Of a stretch of 64,000 bases of DNA, positions 55,299-64,000 are shown piece after piece. The first letter of the stretch is position 1, and every line of letters begins with the position of its first letter. The position numbers and the translations under genes were made by a program. Under the pieces are notes generated by a model, which was not told the origin of the DNA, did not search any database, and was given only the letters and a program-made list of their open reading frames with translations. This DNA comes from Actinopolyspora xinjiangensis. GTDB taxonomy: Bacteria; Actinomycetota; Actinomycetes; Mycobacteriales; Pseudonocardiaceae. The stretch spans positions 412,917 to 476,916 of the forward strand of contig NZ_FNJR01000003.1 of assembly GCF_900104475.1 (NCBI RefSeq), read 5' to 3'.

Positions 55299-55989
55299 GA
55301 CCCACTCCTCGATCGCAGCGTCACCACGCTTCAGGCCCGGAGGACACCGACCACCGATGCCACGTGTTCCGGCCCGTTCCCCTGAATCGTGGCTCACTGA
55401 CCAGTCGTGCTCGTCCAGCGGTGCTCGAACCGGGTCTCCGGTTCGGCCCGGGAGCACTCCGGTCTCGCGGCAACGGGATTTCCTCGCGTGCGGGAGCCTC
55501 TCCGGCCGGGACGCGGCCCGTCCGAGAAGCCGGTTTCGAGTGTGGTGCGCTGTGTGGCCGGCCGGCGGAGCGTTGACCCGGAGCACGGCACTCACTAGAG
55601 TATTCTAAATGTGAAATTATTATTCCGAATAACGGAATCAATCGTGGTGCGGATCACGGCCGCCGACTCGTCGGGCGAGCCGATCGCGGCCGACTCGACG
55701 TGCGTCCCGGCCCCCGGGGACACCTAGCGGGTCTTCCGCGGTCGCCGCCCCACCGGAACCTCACACGGGGCCCGGTGGGAACGCACCGGCACCGATCCCG
55801 GCCCGAGCCCCGGAAGACGGGCTCTTCCGGAAACCTCCCCGGCACCTCGGAAACCTCCCCGGCACCTCGGAAACGTCCACCAGCCCAGGGCCGTCCGGAG
55901 CGCTGCCCGTACCCGAACGGACAGGGTGGAGGACCACACCGGAAGCGCGGGCCGGGCACGCGAAGTCCGACCGAAACAGGAGTGGAACC
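55299..55989. other. Gene-free interval upstream of the ureidoglycine aminohydrolase gene
   Basis: About 690 bases, no supported gene. An AT-rich island at 55598-55645 holds the dyad ATTCCG-AATAA-CGGAAT (55622-55638), a likely operator. A GGAAGA/TCTTCC stem lies at 55812-55828. Confidence 0.45.
55829..55876. repeat. Tandem repeat, 20-bp unit
   Basis: The unit GGAAACCTCCCCGGCACCTC occurs twice in full and then in part, about 115 bases before the ureidoglycine aminohydrolase start. It could arise by slippage or be a regulatory repeat. Confidence 0.7.
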
Positions 55990-56811
55990 TTGAACGCACC
56001 GTCGTACCACGCCCCGCGAGGAGGGCTGCCGCCGCAGAGCACGCTGCTCACCGACCGGGCCGTGGTCAAGGAAGCCTACACCGTCATCCCCAGGGGGGTA
56101 CTGCGTGACATCGTCACCAGCAACCTGCCCGGCTGGAACCACACCCGGTCCTGGATCCTCGCCCGGCCCGTGGCCGGGTTCGCCACCACGTTCGCGCAGT
56201 ACGTCGTCGAGGTCTCCCCCGGCGGCGGTAGCACCGAGCCGGAGCCGGAACCGGGCGTCGAGTCGGTGCTGTTCCTGCTCGACGGGACGCTCACCGTCGC
56301 GATCGAAGGCGAGCCCCACGTCCTCACCCCCGGCGGTTACGCCTACCTCCCTCCGGACGCGGACTGGTCGGTGACCAACGACTCGGACGGGACGGCCAGC
56401 TTCCAATGGGTCCGCAAGGCTTACGAACCGCTGCGGGACCACCCGATTCCCAGCGGGTTCGCCGTGCAGGAGCAGGACATCACCCCCACCCCGATGCCGG
56501 ACACCGACGGCGCGTGGACGACCACCCGGTTCGTCGACCCCGACGACCTGTCCCACGACATGCACGTCAACATCGTCACGTTCGACCCCGGGGCCGTGAT
56601 CCCCTTCGCCGAGACGCACGTGATGGAACACGGCATCTACGTCCTGGAGGGCAAGGCGGTCTACCGCCTCAACGACGACTGGGTCGAAGTCGAAGCCGGT
56701 GACTTCATGTGGCTGCGCGCCTTCTGCCCGCAAGCCTGCTACGCGGGCGGCCCCGGCAAGTTCCGCTACCTGCTCTACAAGGACGTCAACCGCCAGATCA
56801 GGCTCACCTGA
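55990..56811 (+). CDS. allE: (S)-ureidoglycine aminohydrolase (bicupin)
   Basis: 273 aa with two cupin domains. The first covers ESVLFLLDGTLTVAIEGEPH; the second carries metal ligands in ETHVMEHGIYVLEGKAVYRL, and the chain ends FCPQACYAGGPGKFRYLLYK. This matches YlbA/AllE, which releases ammonia from ureidoglycine, late in purine and allantoin breakdown. TTG start with AGGAG seven bases upstream. No other allantoin genes are adjacent except the deaminase at 54813. Confidence 0.9.
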   Translation: MNAPSYHAPRGGLPPQSTLLTDRAVVKEAYTVIPRGVLRDIVTSNLPGWNHTRSWILARPVAGFATTFAQYVVEVSPGGGSTEPEPEPGVESVLFLLDGTLTVAIEGEPHVLTPGGYAYLPPDADWSVTNDSDGTASFQWVRKAYEPLRDHPIPSGFAVQEQDITPTPMPDTDGAWTTTRFVDPDDLSHDMHVNIVTFDPGAVIPFAETHVMEHGIYVLEGKAVYRLNDDWVEVEAGDFMWLRAFCPQACYAGGPGKFRYLLYKDVNRQIRLT

Positions 56812-57103
56812 GTTCCACGTCGCCCTGGCCGGAAAGGCACGTGGGGTGCGGCCCGGCCGCCACTGCCCTCACCCCTACCGGTCACTCGCACGGCTCCGGG
56901 ATCTCACCGCTCCCAGCAGCTGAGAAAGGCGCCCACCCGTGACAGCCCGTCGAGCCGCCACGGGTGGGCGGGTCGGACGAGTACGCCGGTCACCGGCAGG
57001 CACGACTCGGAGAGCGTCGCGAGAACTGTCGTCCCCCTCACGACCGGCACGGAGCGCTCCGGTGCCGTACGAGGCGCCTCGGCCAGGGACGCCGTGGGGC
57101 GTG

Positions 57104-57670
57104 TCACGGCGTGCCGAGCAGTGCCGCGGCGGCTGTGCGGGCGTGGCGGGCCGGGCTCGGGTCACCACTGATGCCCGCGGTGACGACGGCTCCCTCGACC
57201 AGCAGGAACACCGGTTCGACCACCGCCACTCCGGTGGCGCGGACCCACTCCGCGAGCTGGTCGTGGAACGCCTGCTTGTGCGAGCGGACCTCGGCCAGCA
57301 CCGCCGCCGACGCGGAACCGAGCTCACCGTGGGCGTTGATCCAGGCACACCCCCGGAAACCGGGCTCGGCGAACCACTCGGCGAGCCAGTCGAAAACCGC
57401 GAGCACGCGCTCGCGCGGATCCGATATCCGTTCCACGAACGTGGCCAGGCTGTCTCGCCACCGCTGGTCGCGACGCCGGAGCATCGCCACCACCAGGTCC
57501 TCCTTGCCGGGGAAGAACCGGTAGATCCGCTTCAACGACAGCGCCGAGGCCGCACGCACCTCATCCATCCCGACCGCCTGGATACCTCGCTCGTAGAACA
57601 GCCGCTCCGCCGCGTCGAGCAGCGCGGCACGGTCCAGGCGATCGCGTTCCTCGGTGAGCGGGGCTGGCAT
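57104..57670 (-). CDS. TetR-family transcriptional regulator
   Basis: 188 aa. Helix-turn-helix: [20 protein letters not shown], then [20 protein letters not shown]. The rest is a helical ligand-binding domain like that of YxaF/LmrA-type regulators. The ATG at 57670 follows GGAGG. It diverges from a DUF1348 gene, and two matching palindromes lie between them. Confidence 0.92.
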   Translation of the reverse strand: MPAPLTEERDRLDRAALLDAAERLFYERGIQAVGMDEVRAASALSLKRIYRFFPGKEDLVVAMLRRRDQRWRDSLATFVERISDPRERVLAVFDWLAEWFAEPGFRGCAWINAHGELGSASAAVLAEVRSHKQAFHDQLAEWVRATGVAVVEPVFLLVEGAVVTAGISGDPSPARHARTAAAALLGTP

Positions 57671-57688
57671 CCACACCTCCTTGACTTC

Positions 57689-57704
57689 GAGAACGATCGT
57701 TTTC
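57689..57704. promoter_or_regulatory. TetR operator, site 1
   Basis: GAGAACG-AT-CGTTTTC, an inverted repeat with one mismatch, 19 bases from the TetR start. Same consensus as site 2. Confidence 0.75.
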
Positions 57705-57725
57705 TACCTTAGATCACCATCGATG

Positions 57726-57741
57726 GAGAACGCACGTTCTC
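57726..57741. promoter_or_regulatory. TetR operator, site 2
   Basis: GAGAACG-CA-CGTTCTC, a perfect inverted repeat, 20 bases from the DUF1348 start. Centre-to-centre distance to site 1 is 37 bases. Confidence 0.78.
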
Positions 57742-57761
57742 AACACTTGAGGAGCCCCACC

Positions 57762-58223
57762 ATGCCGGAAGACCGCCCGCCGTACCCACCCTTCACCCGG
57801 GAAACGGCCCTGCTGAAGGTCCAGGCGGCCGAGGCCTCCTGGAACACCCGCGACCCACGACGGGTCGCCGCCGCCTACACACCGGACTCCACGTGGCGCA
57901 ACCGGGGCGCGTTCCTGCGAGGGCGGGAGGAGATCGTCGCCTTCCTGACCCGGAAGTGGGAGCGCGAACTCGACTACGCGCTCCGCAAGAACCTGTGGGG
58001 GTTCCACGAGAACCGGATCGCCGTCCGCTTCCAGTACGAGTGCCACGACGCGACAGGACAGTGGTGGCGCAGTTACGGCAACGAAATGTGGGAGTTCGAC
58101 GGGAACGGCCTCATGCGGCGCCGCGAAGCCAGTATCAACGACGTCGCCATCGCGGAAACCGACCGACGCGTCCACGGCCCCCGTCCCGGAGACGAACGCA
58201 GCACCGAGCTCCCCCTCCGGTAG
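57762..58223 (+). CDS. DUF1348 (NTF2-like) protein
   Basis: 153 aa. The family pattern is strong: [48 protein letters not shown], then [12 protein letters not shown] and [16 protein letters not shown]1348 has an NTF2/SnoaL-like fold and unknown function. GGAG precedes the ATG at 57762. It is divergently transcribed from TetR and very probably repressed by it. Confidence 0.9.
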   Translation: MPEDRPPYPPFTRETALLKVQAAEASWNTRDPRRVAAAYTPDSTWRNRGAFLRGREEIVAFLTRKWERELDYALRKNLWGFHENRIAVRFQYECHDATGQWWRSYGNEMWEFDGNGLMRRREASINDVAIAETDRRVHGPRPGDERSTELPLR

Positions 58224-58397
58224 CGCCGGGGAGGGCGTCGCGCGGGGCCGGTGGTGACACGGTTCCAGCACATTTCGGCCGTCCTCCCGGTCTTTCCGGC
58301 ACCGGGCGTGCCGAAGTGAATCCCGAACCGAGCGCCGATCCGGCCGGAGCGAACCAGTAGAGTTCACAAAAACCGCTTCAGCAACTAGGAGACATCG

Positions 58398-59423
58398 ATG
58401 CCGGGCAAACGACCGACCATCTCCGACATCGCCAGAGCGGCCGGGGTGTCGATCGGCGCGGTCTCCTATGCCCTCAACAACCGCCCCGGCGTATCGGACG
58501 AGACCCGGCGTCGCATCCTCGACATCGCCGAGCGCCTGGGATGGGCACCCAGCAGCGTCGCGCGCTCGCTGACCGGCGGCCAGACCAACGCGGTCGGTCT
58601 CGTGGTGGACCGCCCCGCGCGGGTCCTCGGGATCGAGCCCTACTTCATGCAGCTCATCTCCGGCATCCAGGAGGCCCTCTCCGGAAGCCCCACTTCACTG
58701 CTGCTGCAAGTCACCGACAACACCGACGCCGAACTCGCCACCTATCGGCAGTGGTCGGCGGAGCATCGGGTCGACGGTGTGCTGCTGGTGGACCTGCGGA
58801 TCGAGGACCCCCGGACGGAGCTGGTCCAACAACTCGGCCTCCCGGCCGTGGTGCTGGGCGAACCCTCCGATACGGACAACGTTGCCCGTGTGTGGACCGA
58901 CGACGAGGTGGCGATCGTCGAGGTGGTCAAGTACCTGGCCAAGCTCGGACACCGGCGCATCACCCGAGTGGCCGGACCGAGCGAGTTCCTGCACACCAGG
59001 ACGCGTTCCAGGGCGTTCTGCGAGGCCGCCGAACGCCTCGGCCTGGATCAGGCGCACATCGTCACGGCCGACTACTCCGACGAGAGCGGAGCACGTATGA
59101 CACGTCGAGCGCTCACCAGCGACGAACCGCCCAGCGCGCTGGTGTTCGACAACGACGTGATGGCCGTGGCGGCGTTGGGGGTCACCCAGGAGCTCGGCCT
59201 GTCGGTTCCCGAGGACGTGTCCCTGGTCGCCTGGGACGACTCGACGTTGTGCGAGCTGGTCCGGCCCGCGCTGTCCGCCGTTCGCCGCCCGATCGCCGAA
59301 CACGGCGCCACCGCCATCCGGATGTTGACGGACATCATCGCGGGCGAGACACCCCACGACGCCAAGACCTCGGATCCGGAGCTGATCCCCCGGGCGAGCA
59401 CCGGCCCGGCACAGCGCCACTGA
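58398..59423 (+). CDS. LacI-family transcriptional regulator
   Basis: 341 aa. The N-terminal helix-turn-helix and hinge (PTISDIARAAGVSIGAVSYA, then GWAPSSVARSLTGG) precede a sugar-binding-type effector domain (VDGVLLVDLRIEDPR, then VPEDVSLVAWDDS). The gene next downstream is convergent, so the regulated operon is probably elsewhere or upstream. Confidence 0.92.
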   Translation: MPGKRPTISDIARAAGVSIGAVSYALNNRPGVSDETRRRILDIAERLGWAPSSVARSLTGGQTNAVGLVVDRPARVLGIEPYFMQLISGIQEALSGSPTSLLLQVTDNTDAELATYRQWSAEHRVDGVLLVDLRIEDPRTELVQQLGLPAVVLGEPSDTDNVARVWTDDEVAIVEVVKYLAKLGHRRITRVAGPSEFLHTRTRSRAFCEAAERLGLDQAHIVTADYSDESGARMTRRALTSDEPPSALVFDNDVMAVAALGVTQELGLSVPEDVSLVAWDDSTLCELVRPALSAVRRPIAEHGATAIRMLTDIIAGETPHDAKTSDPELIPRASTGPAQRH

Positions 59424-59977
59424 CCTTCCGCACCCGGCGTCGAGCGACGACGTACCCACCAGGACGGTCGAATCAACGGATCGACAGGTCATCCACTCCA
59501 CACGAGCGTCCGACACCTCCAAACCCGTCGGACCGGCTCGTCGCTTCCGACGTCGATCACACCACCGATGCCAGCGAGACACACCGCCCGGCACACACCG
59601 TCCGCCGTGTGTTTCCGGAAGCAGCCGCAGAGAACAGGCCAATTAAGCGCCTAAGTGTCAAGTACTCACCGGGGCACTCGGGAAGTACAGACGTGCGTCG
59701 CCACGCGAACCACGGCACGGCCCCGACGCGCTTCACCGCAGGAGCGCACCGAGTGTCCGGACCGGAGGGGCTCGGTGGCGTTCCGCCGGACAATACGATC
59801 CGCCTCGACCACCCCCGCCACGCTCCGCTGACGGAAAGGCGCGTCGCGAGCCCCTCCGCCGAGCTCACCACCGGTGAACGTCCGCGGCTACCGGGAACGG
59901 TCGTTCCCCCACCTCACCCCGACCACGGGGGTGCCCGGAGCCGATCGCGCCCTGCCCGCGGGACCGCCCGGTCTCGG
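59424..59977. other. Gene-free interval between convergent genes
   Basis: About 550 bases. I see no supported gene or clear terminator stem. A short AT-richer patch lies at 59636-59665. Confidence 0.45.
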
Positions 59978-61021
59978 CTAGTGGTCGCGCCGGGTGACCA
60001 GATGAGCGAGCGCGGTCAACTCGTCAACTCGGGCAAGGGGATCGGCCGCGTCGAGGTGGCCCAGGGCGCTGGTGAGCAGCCGGTCGGCCTGCGCGTGGCT
60101 CCAGGTGCGCCCGCCCGCGGTGTCGACGAGATCGGCGGTGCCGGTCAGGTCGGCCTCCGAGGTCGGAGGCTGGTGGTAGTGCGCACCGAGTCGTCGCCCG
60201 GCCGGGGTGTCGGAGTTCAGCGCGAACACCACGGGCAGGCTCTTCTTGCGGGCGTGCAGGTCGGAATAGGCGGGTTTGCCGGTGATGCCGGGGTCGCCCC
60301 AGATTCCGAGCAGGTCGTCGACGTGCTGAAAGGCCAGCCCGAGGTCGTGTCCGAAGCGGCGCAGGTGCTCGGTTCGCCGCCGGTCGGCACCGGCGAACAG
60401 AGCCCCGAGCTCGCAGGAGGTCGCCAGCAGCGCGGCGGTTTTGGCTTCGGCCATGCGTTGGCACTCGGCGACGTCGACATCGCCGCGTTGTTCGAAGGCG
60501 AGGTCGGTGACCTGCCCCTGAATCAGCTCCTGAACGGTGGTGTTGAGCAGCCGTATGCCGGGCAGCGCGCCCGGGTGCCCACTACCCGCGAGCACTTCGT
60601 ACGCCAGCGAGAGCAGTGCGTCCCCGGCCAGGATCGCCGCGCTGGCCCCGAACACGGTCCAGGCCGTGGGACGGTGGCGACGGGTGGCGTCGGTGTCGAT
60701 GACGTCGTCGTGCAGCAGTGAGAAGTTGTGCACGAGCTCGGCGGCGACCGCGGCAGGCAGCGCCGCCTCGGCGGTACCACCGGCCGCCTCGGCGGCGAGG
60801 AGGACCAGGGCGGGGCGCAGTGCTTTGCCGCCGGAGGCGTCACTGGACTGCCCGTGCTCGTCGATCCAGCCGAACTGGTAACGAGCGATGTGGCGCATGT
60901 CCTCGGGCAGCGTGTCCAGAGCGGACCGCAGCGCGGGCTCGACGCGGCCGCGCGCGACGTCCAGGGCTCGATACGCCTCATGGTCAGCGGTGGCGTGGGG
61001 GAGCACATCGGAGGTGGCCAT
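59978..61021 (-). CDS. Polyprenyl (farnesyl/geranylgeranyl-type) diphosphate synthase
   Basis: 347 aa trans-isoprenyl synthase. The first Asp-rich motif is LLHDDVIDTDATRRHRPTAW and the second is FQHVDDLLGIWGD, followed by GKPAYSDLHARKKSLPVVFA, a wording shared by actinomycete enzymes that sit beside family 2 encapsulins. It makes the linear prenyl diphosphate for the cyclase. The ATG at 61021 follows AAAGGA and lies 13 bases after the encapsulin stop, so it is the third gene of the operon. Chain length of the product is not readable by eye. Confidence 0.9.
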   Translation of the reverse strand: MATSDVLPHATADHEAYRALDVARGRVEPALRSALDTLPEDMRHIARYQFGWIDEHGQSSDASGGKALRPALVLLAAEAAGGTAEAALPAAVAAELVHNFSLLHDDVIDTDATRRHRPTAWTVFGASAAILAGDALLSLAYEVLAGSGHPGALPGIRLLNTTVQELIQGQVTDLAFEQRGDVDVAECQRMAEAKTAALLATSCELGALFAGADRRRTEHLRRFGHDLGLAFQHVDDLLGIWGDPGITGKPAYSDLHARKKSLPVVFALNSDTPAGRRLGAHYHQPPTSEADLTGTADLVDTAGGRTWSHAQADRLLTSALGHLDAADPLARVDELTALAHLVTRRDH

Positions 61022-61034
61022 GTGAGCTTTCCTT

Positions 61035-62447
61035 TCACCGGCCGATCTCGACGTTCTCCAACACGCCGAGCGCGTCGGGGGTGAGCACGGCGGCGGAGTA
61101 GTACGCGCTGACCAGGTACGAGGTGACGGCCCTGTCGTCGATGCCCATGAACCGCACGTTGAGGCCGGGGGCGTACTCGTCGGGGATGCCGGTCTGGTGC
61201 AGCCCGACCACGCCCTGGTGCTCCGCTCCGATCCGCATGACCAGGACCGAGCTGGTGTTTCTCTCGCTGATGGGGATCTTGTCGCAGGGCAGCAGCGGCA
61301 CACCGCGCCAGGATGTCACCTGGGTTCCGCGCACGTCGACGGTCTCCGGGTAGAGACCCCGGCGGTTGCACTCGCGGCCGAACGCGGCGATGGTGCGCGG
61401 GTGCGCCAGGAAGAACTCGGACTTGCGACGCCGGGACAGCAGCTCGTCGATATCGCCCGGCGTGGGTGGACCTCCGGTGGTTTGGAGGCGCTGGCGCAGG
61501 TCGGCGTTGTGCAGCAGCCCGAACTCGCGGTTGTTGACCAGGTCCGCCTCCTGCTGTTCGCGCAGTTCTTCCACCGTGAGCCGCAGCTGCTGGTCGAGCT
61601 GGTTCATCGGCTCGCTGTAGAGGTCGTCGACCCGGGTGTGCACGCGCAGGATGGTCTGGGAGACGCTGAGCTCGTACTCGCGGGGCGCGAGGTCGTAATC
61701 GACGAACGTACCGGGCAGCTCGGACTCGCCCTCGTGCCCGGAGGCCAGCCGCACGGCGGCTTCACCGTGCTTGTTGTGCTCGGGCAGGGTTCGGCTTCGC
61801 ACCTGTTCGAGGTGGGTGCGCAACGGCTCGGAACGGCCGGTGAGCTCGTTCAGGGCACCGCGGGAGAGAGTCAGCACGGTGCACGGGGTCAGCGCGGTGG
61901 CCGTGACCTGCCAGGTGTCCCGGCTGCCGGTGAGGACGTGCTCGCCGAGGTGGTCGCCATCGGCGAGCACGTCCCGGGAGACCTCGTCTCCGTAGGGCCC
62001 CGGCGTGCTGGTGCTGACCTTGCCGTGGGCCAGCAGTACCAGCTCGTCGGCGGGCAGGCCCGCCGACGTGATGTTCTCACCCGGCGCGTAGTGGTGCTGG
62101 GCGAACCTGTCGGCCAGGGCGGTCAGCACCGTCTCGTCGTCGAGTTCGCGCAGGGACGGTATCTCGCGGAGTTCCGGCGGCAGCACGCGAACCTGGTCTC
62201 CGGTGTTGGAGAACGTCAGGCGGCCGTCGCCGAGCTGGTAGGTCAGCCGCCGGTTGACCCGGTAGGAACCGGCGGTGGTCTCGACCCAGGGCAGCATGCG
62301 CAGCAGCCACCTCGGGCTGATCGACCGCATCTGCGGCGGTGTTTTCGTGGTGGTGGCCAGGTTGCGGGCCGCGGCCGTGCCCAGGCTGAGCTGTCCCCGC
62401 CCCTGGGACCGGGAAGTGGCGGTCGCGTTCGATGCGGTCTCGGTCAT
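61035..62447 (-). CDS. Family 2B encapsulin shell protein with cyclic-nucleotide-binding-like domain
   Basis: 470 aa. The N-terminal arm [20 protein letters not shown] and [20 protein letters not shown] match family 2 encapsulins. Residues about 85-220 form an inserted cNMP-binding-like domain ([20 protein letters not shown], then [15 protein letters not shown]). The HK97-type remainder includes [20 protein letters not shown] and [20 protein letters not shown], and ends [20 protein letters not shown]. Such proteins assemble into nanocompartments that enclose terpene enzymes. It is encoded between the cyclase and the prenyl synthase, its likely cargo or partners. Confidence 0.9.
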   Translation of the reverse strand: MTETASNATATSRSQGRGQLSLGTAAARNLATTTKTPPQMRSISPRWLLRMLPWVETTAGSYRVNRRLTYQLGDGRLTFSNTGDQVRVLPPELREIPSLRELDDETVLTALADRFAQHHYAPGENITSAGLPADELVLLAHGKVSTSTPGPYGDEVSRDVLADGDHLGEHVLTGSRDTWQVTATALTPCTVLTLSRGALNELTGRSEPLRTHLEQVRSRTLPEHNKHGEAAVRLASGHEGESELPGTFVDYDLAPREYELSVSQTILRVHTRVDDLYSEPMNQLDQQLRLTVEELREQQEADLVNNREFGLLHNADLRQRLQTTGGPPTPGDIDELLSRRRKSEFFLAHPRTIAAFGRECNRRGLYPETVDVRGTQVTSWRGVPLLPCDKIPISERNTSSVLVMRIGAEHQGVVGLHQTGIPDEYAPGLNVRFMGIDDRAVTSYLVSAYYSAAVLTPDALGVLENVEIGR

Positions 62448-62501
62448 GTACCTCTACCGTTCGCGTGTCGGATCAGGAAGAAGGCTGCGGTGGGCCAAGA
62501 G

Positions 62502-64000
62502 TCACCCGGCTTCGGGGGACCGAACTCCCGCAGTGCCCTTCGGAGCGGCGATGCGGGCCGCCGTACCCAGTCCGGTCGGACCGGCCAGGCGATGCCGGGG
62601 CGTGAGCCCTCCCTCCGGCCGCGGGGTCCCGGAGACGGCCCCGGGCTGTGACGTCTCCACCGAAGCGGTCGGCAGGGCGTGTCGACGTCGCAGTTCGGCC
62701 TCGGTGTAGCGCACGCATCTGCGGTGCCACTCCAGGATTCCCGACATCCAGTCCTTCAAGCCTTCGGCGTGACCGATGAGCACCCGGCGGGCGGACTCGT
62801 CGAGTCCGAACTCTTCGAACACCCGAGGCAGCTGATCGGTGAGGATCCGCTGGAACTGCCGCATCCGGGCGTTCATCACCTCGGCCACGACGTCACGGGC
62901 CTGCCAGCGGTCGACGTCGAGGAATCGCTCGACGACCAGGACGAGGTTGTGGACTTCGCCCTCGAACTCGATCTCCTTCTGGTAGGAGAACAGGTCGTTG
63001 GTCAGGCAGGCGTAGTCCTGCGCGGCGGTTTCCATCTCCCGGACCACCGTGCTCCGGTACACCTCGGCGGGCACGAGGTCCAGATTGGCCAGTCGGGACA
63101 GGCTCATCGTCATGTCCGAGCCGAACGTCTTGCGACGCATCTCGAGGTAGTCGACCGGGTCCGGCACGCGGTGCTGGGCCTGATTGGCCAGTTCCCACAA
63201 CCAGCTGGCGGTCATCTCCTCCACCGCGGTACGGAACTGACGCCGCGCGGCGGTGGGCATGGGCCCGGCGGTGCGGCGCCACAGATCGGCCAGACCTCGC
63301 TCGATCGGGTTGGTCGGCTCCGGGACGGACTCACCGTTCACGGGCATGAACGCCGACAAGCGATCGTTGCACGCCTTGGCGGCCGCCAGATTGCGGGACG
63401 CTCCGAACACCACGGGAAAGTAGTCGTCGCCGTAGGTTCCCCAGGCCAGCCAGTCCGCCGAGAGGTCGAGCTGCTCCGAACTCGCGTCGGCGTGGATCAT
63501 CGCCGCGCAGTGGGCGAAGTCGAAACCGATGAACCGGCGCTCGTCCCACACTCCGTGGGATTCCACTCCGGGCACCGAGTCGAACATCCCCATCCGCCGG
63601 GCCCAGTCGAGGCCGTGCTCGCGCGCGCTGTCCAGGTGTGGACTCATCCGCACCGGGTACGGCATGTACAACTCCGGCAGCGTCAGATGCCCCACCGGCT
63701 GGAACGGGGTGTGGGACTGCTGTTGGGCCCGGCGTCGGGCTCCGGGCCGCAGTCGGGTGAACGCCCGGGCCGCCGAGGTGCCCAGTCCGGTCGGACCGGT
63801 GAGGGCCGTGAAGGTGGGTGTCGTGGCGACGCCTTCGTTCATGTACCGGCTGGACCGGGTGTGCCACTCGTGACCACCGGCCTGCCAGTCCTGCAGCCCC
63901 TTGACGTAGGCCAGCACCCTGCCCCGCTCGTCCGGCCCCAGGGCGTGCTCGTCGCACAGCGCGGGCACCTCGGTCAGCGCGGTGTTGTCGAACTGCTCCA
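62502..64000 (-). CDS. Terpene cyclase, geosmin-synthase type (two-domain), 5' partial
   Basis: The frame continues past the window edge; 499 codons are visible. The start of the visible part (LAYVKGLQDWQAGGHEWHTR, then SSRYMN) is the end of the N-terminal cyclase domain. A linker GPTGLGTSAAR leads to the second domain, with metal motif GTYGDDYFP and the NSE motif NDLFSYQKEIEFEGE. Another GPTGLGT follows near the C-terminus. This two-domain layout is that of germacradienol/geosmin synthase. Product identity needs the missing N-terminal domain. It is the first gene of the encapsulin operon (54 bases before the shell gene). Confidence 0.87.
   Translation of the reverse strand, partial: EQFDNTALTEVPALCDEHALGPDERGRVLAYVKGLQDWQAGGHEWHTRSSRYMNEGVATTPTFTALTGPTGLGTSAARAFTRLRPGARRRAQQQSHTPFQPVGHLTLPELYMPYPVRMSPHLDSAREHGLDWARRMGMFDSVPGVESHGVWDERRFIGFDFAHCAAMIHADASSEQLDLSADWLAWGTYGDDYFPVVFGASRNLAAAKACNDRLSAFMPVNGESVPEPTNPIERGLADLWRRTAGPMPTAARRQFRTAVEEMTASWLWELANQAQHRVPDPVDYLEMRRKTFGSDMTMSLSRLANLDLVPAEVYRSTVVREMETAAQDYACLTNDLFSYQKEIEFEGEVHNLVLVVERFLDVDRWQARDVVAEVMNARMRQFQRILTDQLPRVFEEFGLDESARRVLIGHAEGLKDWMSGILEWHRRCVRYTEAELRRRHALPTASVETSQPGAVSGTPRPEGGLTPRHRLAGPTGLGTAARIAAPKGTAGVRSPEAG

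Overview
High-GC actinomycete DNA, most likely from the order Pseudonocardiales (Actinopolyspora/Saccharopolyspora-like). This is inferred from base composition, frequent GTG/TTG starts, two DUF574-type methyltransferases, a geosmin-type terpene synthase and a MAB_1171c-type membrane protein. It is a chromosomal accessory region made of small functional modules. I found no rRNA, tRNA, CRISPR array or intact insertion sequence.

Layout. (1) 1-7115: a compact biosynthetic-looking set on the + strand. It holds a divergent leucyl/phenylalanyl-tRNA-protein transferase homologue (cut by the window edge), a GNAT-like protein, an O-methyltransferase, an acyl-CoA-dehydrogenase-like flavoprotein, a TenA/haem-oxygenase-like protein, a cytochrome P450 carrying a rare TTA codon, and a PPOX-type flavin protein. 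(2) 7262-14023: a copper homeostasis island with a CopA ATPase, two CopZ chaperones, a multicopper oxidase, a CDGSH protein and CsoR, plus three TACCC-N5-GGGTA operators. (3) 14368-16436: a spermidine-synthase-like gene and a decayed intradiol dioxygenase. (4) 16498-23593: a six-gene aromatic ring-cleavage operon with a divergent LysR regulator. (5) 24064-33045: erythromycin-esterase family protein, SDR, hypothetical and DUF2339 membrane proteins, a DUF574 methyltransferase, a lipoprotein, and an Rrf2/Old Yellow Enzyme pair.

(6) 33099-40396: the most striking block. A PLP fold-II (cysteine-synthase-like) enzyme, a PduX-like GHMP kinase and a DUF364 protein are followed by a FecBCD-type importer. 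A divergent MFS exporter shares an intergenic region holding a Fur/Zur-type palindrome. It reads as an uncharacterised, metal-regulated metallophore locus that makes, exports and re-imports a small chelator. (7) 40657-48518: a decayed membrane-protein gene, two methyltransferases and several redox/electrophile-type enzymes with a second Rrf2 regulator. (8) 48769-54659: a zinc-ribbon-like protein, a truncated XRE gene, a gene-free stretch with hairpins, a YciO/TsaC-type protein, and an XRE-ImmA-MAB_1171c-amidohydrolase cassette. (9) 54813-59423: purine-catabolism genes (nucleobase deaminase, ureidoglycine aminohydrolase), a TetR/DUF1348 pair with twin operators, and a LacI regulator. (10) 59978-64000: a terpene cyclase (geosmin-synthase type, cut by the window edge), a family 2B encapsulin shell protein with a cyclic-nucleotide-binding-like domain, and a polyprenyl diphosphate synthase in one operon, which suggests a compartmentalised terpenoid pathway.

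Starts were chosen by ribosome-binding-site position where visible. All functions are family-level assignments made by eye, without database searches.
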